This document shows positions 44,544 to 52,847 of a DNA stretch of 64,000 nt, one piece after another. The notes under the pieces are model-generated. The model was not told where the DNA came from. It did not search any database and worked only from the letters and a program-made list of their open reading frames with translations. The position numbers and the translations under genes were made by a program. Each line of letters opens with the position of its first letter. Position 1 is the first letter of the stretch. Source of the stretch: an uncultured Aquimarina sp. (GTDB lineage Bacteria > Bacteroidota > Bacteroidia > Flavobacteriales > Flavobacteriaceae); assembly GCA_947498455.1 (NCBI GenBank), contig CANMKK010000025.1:1-64000 (forward strand), given 5' to 3'.

Positions 44544-46040
44544 ATGGCAGTAGCTCCGTTGTACAAAACTCAGGAACTAAAAATTTACAATTCTATTTCG
44601 GGAAACAAGGAAATATTCACACCTATTACAGAAGGTAATATTGGTATGTATGTATGTGGTCCCACGGTATATAGTAATGTACATTTAGGAAATTGCCGTA
44701 CCTTTATTTCTTTTGATCTTATATATAGATACCTCAAACACTTGGGATATAAAGTTCGTTATGTTCGGAATATTACGGATGCTGGACATTTAGAAAATGA
44801 TGCTGATGAAGGAGAAGATAAGGTTTCTAAAAAAGCGCGTATCGAACAATTAGAACCTATGGAAATTGTACAGCGTTATACACTAGATTTTCATAATATA
44901 CTTACCAAATTCAATAACCTTCCTCCTAGTATTGAGCCTACAGCAACGGGACATATTATCGAACAAATAGAAATTACAAAAACTATTATTGATAATGGAT
45001 TTGCCTACGAAGCCAATGGTTCTGTATACTTTGATGTAAAAAAGTTTAACGAAACGAATAACTATGGGAAGTTAAGTGGTCGAAATCTTGAAGATATGAT
45101 TGCTAACACTAGAGAATTAACCGCCCAAAGTGATAAAAAAAACCCTCAGGATTTTGCTTTATGGAAAAAAGCTGAACCCGAACATATTATGAGATGGCCT
45201 TCTCCCTGGAGTGATGGGTTTCCTGGCTGGCATTTAGAATGTACTGTAATGAGTACAAAGTATCTCGGCGAACAATTTGATATTCACGGTGGTGGAATGG
45301 ATCTTAAATTCCCGCATCATGAATGTGAAATTGCGCAAGGAGAAGCTGCCTGTGGCAAAACACCTGTAAACTACTGGATGCATGCAAATATGCTTACACT
45401 AGACGGTAAGAAAATGTCTAAGTCTACAGGAAATATACTTTCTCCTGCGGAAATTTTTAATGGAGAAAGTGATAAACTAAATAAAGATTTTGCTCCTACT
45501 GTGGCACGTTTCTTTATGCTTCAGGCACATTATAGAAGTATCCTAGACTTTTCTAACGATGCGTTAGAAGCTTCAGAAAAAGGATTCTATAGATTGATGG
45601 ATGCCATTCAATCTTTGGACACCCTAAAAACGGGTAAAACCACTGAAGGTTTTGATACAGAGAAATGGATTAGAGAATGTTATGATGCAATGAATGATGA
45701 CTTTAACAGCCCTATTTTAATTGCCAAGTTATTTGAAGCTGTAAAATTTATCAATACCGTTAAAGAAAACAAAGCTATTGTATCAACATCTGACTATAGA
45801 TTGATAAGGGAAACAATGCACGCATTTGTTTTTGACGTTTTAGGGTTAGTAAACGTTAATGAAGCTTCATCTGATATTAGTGATAAACTTTCTGGAGCAG
45901 TAGAATTACTAATTAATTTACGAAAAGAAGCAAGAGCCAATAAAGATTTTGCTACTAGCGACAAAATCCGTGATGAATTGCAGGAAATTGGAATTCAACT
46001 TAAGGATGGACGAGAAGGAACGAGTTTTACTCTCAATTAA
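44544..46040 (+). CDS. cysS: Cysteinyl-tRNA synthetase
   Basis: A 498-residue class I synthetase. The zinc-binding cysteine is in YVCGPTVYSNVHLGN, which also carries the HIGH-type motif; KMSKS is in DGKKMSKSTGN. HGGGMDLKFPHHECE supplies further zinc ligands. A helical anticodon domain ends the protein. It is followed by yidD after 6 bp, so the two are probably one unit. Confidence 0.97.
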   Translation: MAVAPLYKTQELKIYNSISGNKEIFTPITEGNIGMYVCGPTVYSNVHLGNCRTFISFDLIYRYLKHLGYKVRYVRNITDAGHLENDADEGEDKVSKKARIEQLEPMEIVQRYTLDFHNILTKFNNLPPSIEPTATGHIIEQIEITKTIIDNGFAYEANGSVYFDVKKFNETNNYGKLSGRNLEDMIANTRELTAQSDKKNPQDFALWKKAEPEHIMRWPSPWSDGFPGWHLECTVMSTKYLGEQFDIHGGGMDLKFPHHECEIAQGEAACGKTPVNYWMHANMLTLDGKKMSKSTGNILSPAEIFNGESDKLNKDFAPTVARFFMLQAHYRSILDFSNDALEASEKGFYRLMDAIQSLDTLKTGKTTEGFDTEKWIRECYDAMNDDFNSPILIAKLFEAVKFINTVKENKAIVSTSDYRLIRETMHAFVFDVLGLVNVNEASSDISDKLSGAVELLINLRKEARANKDFATSDKIRDELQEIGIQLKDGREGTSFTLN

Positions 46041-46046
46041 TCTATT

Positions 46047-46325
46047 TTGGGTTCGAAATTGACTTTTAAAAAGATATTGGTCGCTCCATTTATTGGGTTG
46101 GTAAAATTATATCAAAATTTAATTTCCCCTATAACACCTGCAACTTGTCGTTATCAGCCTACTTGCTCCCATTACACCGTAGAAGCATTACAAAAACATG
46201 GGCTATTTAAAGGAGGTAAACTTTCGATAAAACGTATTTTTAGTTGTCATCCCTGGGGTGGTAGTGGTTACGATCCTGTACCTGATACTGGCGATTCTAG
46301 CAAAAATGTAAACTCATCCAACTAG
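46047..46325 (+). CDS. yidD: Membrane protein insertion efficiency factor
   Basis: A 92-residue YidD family protein, with LISPITPATCRYQPTCSHYTVEAL and the three conserved cysteines, and a C-terminal CHPWGGSGYDPVP. It is a peripheral inner-membrane protein that assists insertion by YidC. The start is TTG at 46047; no ATG exists nearby. It sits between cysS and lgt, both on the same strand. Confidence 0.93.
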   Translation: MGSKLTFKKILVAPFIGLVKLYQNLISPITPATCRYQPTCSHYTVEALQKHGLFKGGKLSIKRIFSCHPWGGSGYDPVPDTGDSSKNVNSSN

Positions 46326-46505
46326 CACTTTAACTCAATATTAATATCCCTCTTGTTTTGAGCTTAAGTCAACTACTGTGGGTAATACTGGGATAGATCG
46401 AGAGCGGGCATACAATTTTTAAATTTCGCAACAGACCTTGCAAAATTAAACTCCACAATGTGGATTAAATACCTATATTTACGCTTGAAAAAAATAGGTT
46501 TTTAC

Positions 46506-47441
46506 ATGATATTCTCAAAAATTACTTGGAATCCAATCGAAGGGATAGATCTTGGCTTTTTTATGATACGCTTTTACAGTCTAATGTTTGTAGTCGCATT
46601 CTCATTAGGTTGGTATCTTATGAAGAAAATCTATATCAGAGAAAAACTCTCCATGGAGAAGTTAGATGCTGTTTTTATATATGCCGTTGTAGGTACATTA
46701 TTAGGAGCTAGATTAGGTCATGTGTTTTTTTATGACTGGGATTACTACAGGAACAATCTTTTAGAAATATTACTTCCTATCCGATTTAGCCCTAAATTCG
46801 AACTTATTGGTTTTCAAGGACTCGCCAGTCATGGTGCTGCTATAGCTTTTATTATTGCAATGTACTATTACGCTAAAAAAGTAGCACACAAACATCCGCT
46901 ATGGGTAATAGACAGGGCCACTATTCCAGCGGCTTTTGGAGGTATTTTTGTAAGACTTGGTAATTTCTTTAATTCCGAAATTATTGGAAAGGAATCTGGA
47001 GATTCTCCTTTTGGAGTACAATTCGTTCGTAGCGCATTAAGCAAACGAGAGGTAGTAAAAGAAACGGGAATAAAAAATATTAATGATGCATATGCGGCTA
47101 TTGTAGAAAACCCTAAATTTTCGCATCTTCTAGAAGCTATTCCTTATCGACATCCTGCTCAATTATATGAAGCTTTCGGATACATATTCGTATCTCTTAT
47201 TCTATGGCTTATCTATTGGAAAACAGACAAAAGACATAATAGAGGTTTTCTTTGTGGAATGTATCTTATCCTTATATTCACTGTACGTTTCTTTGTAGAA
47301 TATGTTAAATCTAGTCAAGGAGGATTTGAAAGTGCATTAGGTATATTATCTACAGGCCAATGGTTAAGCATTCCTTTTATTCTTGCTGGCTTATATTTGG
47401 TATTAAGCTCTAAAAAAGTAACAGACACCGAGGCTATTTAG
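46506..47441 (+). CDS. lgt: Prolipoprotein diacylglyceryl transferase
   Basis: A 311-residue polytopic enzyme that transfers diacylglycerol to the lipobox cysteine. It keeps the key residues: GLASHGAAIAF with the catalytic histidine, FVRLGNFFNSE, YRHPAQLYEA and VRFFVEYVKSSQ. The ATG at 46506 is preferred; an ATG 48 nt upstream adds an unneeded basic leader. It is needed for the many lipoproteins seen in this window and is the reference against which the Lgt-like gene at 3035-3778 looks altered. Confidence 0.95.
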   Translation: MIFSKITWNPIEGIDLGFFMIRFYSLMFVVAFSLGWYLMKKIYIREKLSMEKLDAVFIYAVVGTLLGARLGHVFFYDWDYYRNNLLEILLPIRFSPKFELIGFQGLASHGAAIAFIIAMYYYAKKVAHKHPLWVIDRATIPAAFGGIFVRLGNFFNSEIIGKESGDSPFGVQFVRSALSKREVVKETGIKNINDAYAAIVENPKFSHLLEAIPYRHPAQLYEAFGYIFVSLILWLIYWKTDKRHNRGFLCGMYLILIFTVRFFVEYVKSSQGGFESALGILSTGQWLSIPFILAGLYLVLSSKKVTDTEAI

Positions 47442-47462
47442 GTTGTTATTTAACAACCTTTT
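47440..47462 (+). terminator. Terminator of lgt
   Basis: An 8-bp stem AGGTTGTT-ATTT-AACAACCT with T residues following starts inside the lgt stop codon. Confidence 0.75.
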
Positions 47463-47538
47463 ACACAATAATTCACACAATTAAAGCATAATACATCAAA
47501 ACATATACTTAGATTTATGTGCATATAAATCTAAGTAT

Positions 47539-49161
47539 ATGAAAAAATTAATCATACTTACTTTCATAATTCTCTCTAGTTCTTCTTATTCCCAAAATGA
47601 AGATGCCTGGGTGTTTTTCACAGATAAAGAAAACGTACAACAGTCTATAGATAATCCCATTTCTATACTTACTCAAGAAGCTATTGATAGAAAAAACTCA
47701 CATAGTGTTTTAATAGACGAAAGAGATGTACCAGTAAATGAAGCGTACATTACACACATAAAAAATGCTACAGGAATTATTGTTCTTGCTAAATCAAAGT
47801 GGTTTAACTGTGTTTATGTACGTGGTACCGAAACAAATATTAGAGGTCTCATAACATTACCTTTTGTAGATCGATTGGATTTTGCTGACAATTCTCTAGA
47901 TATAGCAGGTAAACGAATAACAGTTGGTTTACAGAAAAAAACAAGTTCAAAAAACAAGTTCGAAACATTAGCAGACTTTAACTACGGTAATGCAGAGCAG
48001 CAAATCAAACAACTAAATGGAGAATATTTACATCAACAAAATTATACCGGTACTGGTATGATTATAGCAGTTATTGATGATGGTTTCCCAGGTGTAAATA
48101 CACAATCAGCTTTTGCCAGAGCAAGAAATGATGGTCGTATACTAGATGGCTATGATTTTGTAGACAGAAACGACGATGAATTTGCTTTTTCTGGTGATGA
48201 CCATGGCACTCAAACCTTTAGTGACATTGCAGGATATATTGATGGTCAATTTGTAGGTACTGCCCCTGATGCGAAATATTACCTTTTCAGAACCGAAGAT
48301 ATTAATTCCGAAGGGCCACACGAAGAAGCTTTTTGGCTAGAAGCTGTAGAAAGAGCAGATAGCCTAGGCGTTGATGTTATTAACACCTCGTTAGGTTATG
48401 CTTTAAATTTTGATAATCCAGCTTACGCATACCAAACATCAGACATGGATGGACAAACTGCTTTTAGCTCCAAAGGAGCTACTATTGCATTCGAAAAAGG
48501 TATGTTATTAGTAAACAGTGCTGGTAATGACGGCAATAAATCTTGGCGGATCGTTGCTCCTCCTGCTGATTCACCAGGAGTACTTACCGTAGGATCTGTG
48601 ACCAATACCGGAACCTATTCTTCATTTAGTTCACAAGGACCAACAGCGGATAACAGGATAAAACCAGATGTAATGGCAAGAGGATCTAGTGCAGCGGTAA
48701 TTAATGCTAGTGGCTCAATTACAACAAACTCTGGAACATCCTTTAGCTCACCAATTATGACGGGCCTCGTGGCTTGTCTATGGCAGGCTTTTCCTTCAAT
48801 GACCAATGGAGAGATTATGCAATTAATACGTGAATCTGCAAGTCTTTACAACAATCCAACAAATCAAATGGGATACGGCATCCCTAATTTTAAATCTATT
48901 ATGGAAAGCCTATCCATTAGCAGTAATAAAATCGAAGGGTTAGATGTTTATCCTAATCCCGTTCGCAATAGATTATTTTTTGAATTCAATACTCCAAAAC
49001 CACTTAGTGTCAGTATTTATACGATTGATGGTAAAATGGTAAAATCCAAAAACTTAAATACAACCGGAGAAATTTCATTAGAAAGTTTATCTACAGGCCT
49101 GTATATTGTAGAAATTGCTTCAAACACTGCGAAAAACACAATAAAAATATCAAAACTCTAA
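47539..49161 (+). CDS. Secreted S8 subtilisin-like protease with T9SS type A tail
   Basis: A 540-residue protease. After a signal peptide (cleavage near SYSQ) and an inhibitor-like propeptide region, the subtilase domain carries the triad D180 (AVIDDGFPG), H222 (GDDHGTQ) and S401 (NSGTSFSSPI), with the oxyanion asparagine in NSAGNDG. A C-terminal type A sorting domain of about 75 residues (LDVYPNPVRNRLFFEF to IKISKL) directs export by the type IX system. Monocistronic, ended by a terminator shared with prfA. The substrate is unknown. Confidence 0.92.
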   Translation: MKKLIILTFIILSSSSYSQNEDAWVFFTDKENVQQSIDNPISILTQEAIDRKNSHSVLIDERDVPVNEAYITHIKNATGIIVLAKSKWFNCVYVRGTETNIRGLITLPFVDRLDFADNSLDIAGKRITVGLQKKTSSKNKFETLADFNYGNAEQQIKQLNGEYLHQQNYTGTGMIIAVIDDGFPGVNTQSAFARARNDGRILDGYDFVDRNDDEFAFSGDDHGTQTFSDIAGYIDGQFVGTAPDAKYYLFRTEDINSEGPHEEAFWLEAVERADSLGVDVINTSLGYALNFDNPAYAYQTSDMDGQTAFSSKGATIAFEKGMLLVNSAGNDGNKSWRIVAPPADSPGVLTVGSVTNTGTYSSFSSQGPTADNRIKPDVMARGSSAAVINASGSITTNSGTSFSSPIMTGLVACLWQAFPSMTNGEIMQLIRESASLYNNPTNQMGYGIPNFKSIMESLSISSNKIEGLDVYPNPVRNRLFFEFNTPKPLSVSIYTIDGKMVKSKNLNTTGEISLESLSTGLYIVEIASNTAKNTIKISKL

Positions 49162-49176
49162 TGTAGTACAACACAA

Positions 49177-49216
49177 AAAAGAACCTGACTCGATTTAGCA
49201 CAAGTCAGGTTCTTTT
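49177..49216. terminator. Bidirectional terminator
   Basis: A perfect 14-bp stem (49177-49190 with 49203-49216), 12-nt loop, A-rich and T-rich ends, lies between the convergent protease and prfA genes. Confidence 0.88.
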
Positions 49217-49277
49217 ATTTATCTTACTATAAAGATAGACATCAAAATAGCTATACACTTATAAGGGCATCTATTTT

Positions 49278-50354
49278 CTAAAAAATCTCATTTGATTCTT
49301 TCAGTTTTTCTGTATTGGCAACTAGCTGAAGTTCATCAACTATCTTTTGGATATCTCCATCAATAATATTACCTAAATCATATAATGTCAATCCAATTCT
49401 ATGATCCGTTACACGTCCCTGAGGATAATTATACGTTCTAATTTTTGCAGAACGATCTCCTGATGACACCATGCTTTTACGTTTTTCGGAATCAGCAGCT
49501 TGCTTCTTTTCTAATTCAATATCATATAAACGAGAACGCAATACCTTTAATGCTTTTTCTAAGTTCTTATGAGATGATTTCTGATCCTGACAACTTACGA
49601 TCATCCCTGTTGGTTCGTGATGTAATTTTATCGCAGAATACGTAGTATTCACTGATTGACCTCCTGGCCCTGTAGAAGTAGTTCTTTCGATTCTAACTTC
49701 AGTCATATCCAATTCTACATCAAATTCTTCGGCTTCTGGCAATACCATTACTGTAGCTGCACTGGTATGAACCCTACCTTGTGTCTCTGTTTGTGGTACT
49801 CGCTGTACACGGTGTACCCCAGCTTCAAATTTTAAGATTCCATAAACATCCTCTCCATTAACCTCGAAAATAATTTCCTTGTATCCACCACTGGTACCTT
49901 CATTAAGATCCACCACACTAGTACTCCATCCTTTGCCTTCACAATATTTGGTATACATACGGAATAAATCTCCCGCAAATATACTTGCTTCATCTCCTCC
50001 CGTTCCCGCACGAATTTCTACTACACAGTTTTTGGCATCTTCAGGATCCTTAGGCACTAACATAAAGCGAATTTTCTCTTCTAAAGCTGGTAATTCTTCT
50101 TTAGCCTCATCTAACTGCATTTTTGCCATTTCTACCATTTCGGCATCACTTCCATCGGCAATGATTTCTTCAGCTTCCTTAAGATTGTCCGTTAACTCAA
50201 TATATCGTTCTCTTTCCTCCATTAAGGCTTTAAGATCTTTATATTCTTTATTAAGCTGTATATACCTCTTTTGATCAGCAATAATATCTGGTTGAATGAT
50301 TAAATCATTTACCTCATCAAACCGCTGTTTTACTATATTTAATTTATCAATCAT
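49278..50354 (-). CDS. prfA: Peptide chain release factor 1
   Basis: A 358-residue class I release factor that reads UAA and UAG. The hydrolysis motif GGQ is at 231-233 (STGPGGQSVNTT), and the codon-recognition tripeptide is PQT at 187-189 in HRVQRVPQTE, which identifies RF1 rather than RF2. I start at the ATG at 50354; the open frame runs 17 codons further upstream, but the family length fits the shorter form. Confidence 0.96.
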   Translation of the reverse strand: MIDKLNIVKQRFDEVNDLIIQPDIIADQKRYIQLNKEYKDLKALMEERERYIELTDNLKEAEEIIADGSDAEMVEMAKMQLDEAKEELPALEEKIRFMLVPKDPEDAKNCVVEIRAGTGGDEASIFAGDLFRMYTKYCEGKGWSTSVVDLNEGTSGGYKEIIFEVNGEDVYGILKFEAGVHRVQRVPQTETQGRVHTSAATVMVLPEAEEFDVELDMTEVRIERTTSTGPGGQSVNTTYSAIKLHHEPTGMIVSCQDQKSSHKNLEKALKVLRSRLYDIELEKKQAADSEKRKSMVSSGDRSAKIRTYNYPQGRVTDHRIGLTLYDLGNIIDGDIQKIVDELQLVANTEKLKESNEIF

Positions 50355-50926
50355 AGTTCTATCTATCCTGTATATGGAATTTACAAAAGTAAGCTTTTTT
50401 GTCAAAAGCTCATATCAGTTCATCAGATTCTAACACTATTAGTATAATCAAAAAAACACACCTTTACAAAGTATATGACAAAATCATTTGACCCACACAA
50501 TAAATCATTGATTACGAATTGGTTTGTAGCCATTATTTCCCTATTCAGCTTTAATGAGTACACAAACTACATAATACCTTATTCTACGAAATAAGCTGTA
50601 GTATTAGTTCTTGTTAATGAGAGTAATCATACAAACTTTATTTCATTTCGGTATAACTCAAATAAAAAGTCTATCGTAATTCTTTTAAAATATTATATAC
50701 ACAATAGTCTAACAATCTTATTTTCAATAATACGCAATAGAAATACCATTGATACGCTAAAGAAATATTCAACAGCTACTTTATTAGTTAATACTATTAA
50801 AATCCTTATTTCTCATAACTCTACACTCTTTTACCGTGAAGAAAATCTTTTTCATTTAGTTTAAGAAATACTCCTCAGGCTAAATAACCTTTCAATAAAC
50901 TTTTTTTAGCAAGCGCTTCCATTTTT
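50355..50926. other. Intergenic region beyond prfA start
   Basis: No firm gene. A 39-codon plus-strand frame (50475-50594) with an ATG is possible but unsupported. The DNA is A+T-rich without strong hairpins. Confidence 0.45.
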
Positions 50927-51150
50927 ATGGATTGGTTGCATTCCTGTTTTTTACAAATGAGAAGAATCAAAAGAATATTAAGGTGTACTACCTTAACCAT
51001 ATCCATTATAATGGTATCATTAATGTCTGTACCTCTATTTTATCAAAAAAAAGAAGGAAATTTAATGACGAAAACATCATTGAGTTATTAGATACGAAAG
51101 AAGATGATACTGAAAATGAAGTCAAATTCAACAATGAAATAAAATCGTAG
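50927..51150 (+). pseudogene. Small membrane-protein frame split at an A8 run
   Basis: From the ATG at 50927 (or the in-frame ATG at 50957) the frame encodes a basic start, one membrane helix (about 20-38 of 54 residues) and stops at 51091. In the -1 frame, open from before 50932 to 51150, the downstream part encodes a charged tail (FNDENIIELLDTKEDDTENE). The two parts meet at TATCAAAAAAAAGAAGG, where the zero frame reads A AAA AAA. A -1 slip there would give one protein of about 74 residues with helix and acidic tail. It may be a programmed frameshift, a broken gene, an assembly error, or chance. Confidence 0.35.
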
Positions 51151-51161
51151 TGCCATTTTTT

Positions 51162-52586
51162 TTATCCTTGTTGAAATTCCGCAAGCTTTTCATTTACTTC
51201 TTTTCTATTTCGAACCTCAAGTTTTTGATAAATGTTTCGAACATGAAATTTAACAGTATTACGGGATATAAAAAGTTTTTCGGCAATTTGAGGATTTGAC
51301 ATTCCTTCATTAATACACTTTAAGACCTTTATTTCCTGAAGGGTAAGCACTTTTGTAGTCCAAGAGTTCTCCTCCAACAGTACATAAAAGGGATCAACTT
51401 TCTTGCTATTATTAACTGCCAACAACTTACGTAATTCCAGAATCAATCTTTCTTGTTCTCTGTTTAAAATATCGAGTCGATAAGAAATAGCGTAGGTAAA
51501 AATAAGCATATCTATGGCGCTAGCGACTTTTAAGAAAATCGTTTGTGCATTATTAGCTAGAAAACCAAAATCGTAAGAAAACAGATAGTGAAACCCAAAA
51601 GCTATTAATATAAAGTAACCTATAATATAAAATTGAGCAAATTTGATCTTTCTCATAGCAAAAAAGCTTACCCCCCAGGTAATCAAAAAACTACTCATTG
51701 CAATAACATCCGCTATTAAATAAAATGTGGTATTACTCGTAGTAAAATAAAATATTTCGGCTATTGTCATACATAATACTAGTATGATGGCATATTTTTT
51801 AAACCTAGGTGCATGAGTATTGAGGTCTAAAAACTTAAAGGAAAATATAAACATACTTACTTCTGTAAGCCAATGAACAATAGCCTCCACATCAAATGGT
51901 ATCCCAGCTGGAAGTAATACATTCATTAATCCGTCATGGTATAAAATAGCCATAGAATACGAACATAGAAATAGCACATAATACAAATAAACATATTCCC
52001 TAAGCTTAACATAAAAAAACAAGTTGCATATAATAATAGCTAACAAAAAGCCATAATAACAACCCGTAAAAGTTTGATGATTTACTGTAGATCGATAGAA
52101 TTCAGCTGGACTATAAAGTCGTATAGGGAAATTAGCTTCCTTATCAAAATATGTTTTGAGATAATATTGCGTCTCTGCTTCATTTTTTACTTTGATAGAG
52201 AAAGTTGGAAAACGACTATCAATTACTGTCTCAGTATCTGTTAATACAGCATTACTTTCTGTAACATACACTAAAGAATCTCCTACCCTTTTATAAACGA
52301 TAACATTATTGACGTTATGAGTTGGGATTTGCAGAATCATAAGAGAATTGGTTTCCTTTATTTTTTTAACAGTAACCCTGAACCAGTATTGTCCATTTTC
52401 TACACCTAGACTCTCTGAGGAGGGCATATCTTGAAAATCTGAATGTAAAATTGTGTTTAGACTAACAGTATCAGTATCATCCCTCAAAAACTCCATTTGG
52501 AATGTAAAAATAGCAGACGAGAAAGATGAAAATGGCAATAAAAAAGATAGGAAACAGCATAACAAATACTTACACATTAGTGTCAT
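51162..52586 (-). CDS. 7TM-DISM membrane-bound LuxR-type transcription regulator
   Basis: A 474-residue protein. A signal segment and an extracytoplasmic 7TMR-DISMED2-like beta domain (about residues 30-170) are followed by seven membrane helices (about 175-375), a short coiled coil, and a C-terminal LuxR/GerE helix-turn-helix (LTLQEIKVLKCINEGMSNPQIAEKL in order, then SRNTVKFHVRNIYQKL). It is a one-piece receptor and DNA-binding protein; membrane release or dimer change would be the signal. I use the ATG at 52586, since the longer frame starts at TTG. It is divergent from the repeat-rich surface protein gene, a likely target. Confidence 0.87.
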   Translation of the reverse strand: MTLMCKYLLCCFLSFLLPFSSFSSAIFTFQMEFLRDDTDTVSLNTILHSDFQDMPSSESLGVENGQYWFRVTVKKIKETNSLMILQIPTHNVNNVIVYKRVGDSLVYVTESNAVLTDTETVIDSRFPTFSIKVKNEAETQYYLKTYFDKEANFPIRLYSPAEFYRSTVNHQTFTGCYYGFLLAIIICNLFFYVKLREYVYLYYVLFLCSYSMAILYHDGLMNVLLPAGIPFDVEAIVHWLTEVSMFIFSFKFLDLNTHAPRFKKYAIILVLCMTIAEIFYFTTSNTTFYLIADVIAMSSFLITWGVSFFAMRKIKFAQFYIIGYFILIAFGFHYLFSYDFGFLANNAQTIFLKVASAIDMLIFTYAISYRLDILNREQERLILELRKLLAVNNSKKVDPFYVLLEENSWTTKVLTLQEIKVLKCINEGMSNPQIAEKLFISRNTVKFHVRNIYQKLEVRNRKEVNEKLAEFQQG

Positions 52587-52760
52587 TTTTTTAAGAGTAA
52601 GAATACACCTCAAAATAACATATATAATTTCAAAAAACTGTTAAATACCACAAAATAGAGGATTAAAAACATTAGTGCAGGAAAAACCACCCGTTAACCC
52701 AAAGCGTAGATAGAGGAAACTACCCCGAAAAAAAAGCATATCCAGAAATCTACTATTACT

Positions 52761-52837
52761 TTTAGTGTAAGAATATATCATCACAAAAGAATGATTCTAA
52801 TTTGGGATATTCTTTAACCAAAAACTTACACTTAAAA
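52761..52837 (+). promoter_or_regulatory. Structured leader of the surface-protein gene
   Basis: GTGTAAG (52765-52771) pairs with CTTACAC (52825-52831), and the overlapping AAGAATAT (52769-52776) pairs with ATATTCTT (52807-52814). The 3' arm ends about 10 nt before the start codon. GTAAGAATA (52767-52775) also occurs at 52597-52605 beside the divergent LuxR gene, so the sequence could instead be an operator. Confidence 0.4.
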
Positions 52838-52847
52838 CCTAACAATT

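Noticed and set aside
50475..50594. 39-codon plus-strand frame with one hydrophobic segment
   Set aside because: Too short to judge and lacking support from motifs, coupling or a clear promoter.
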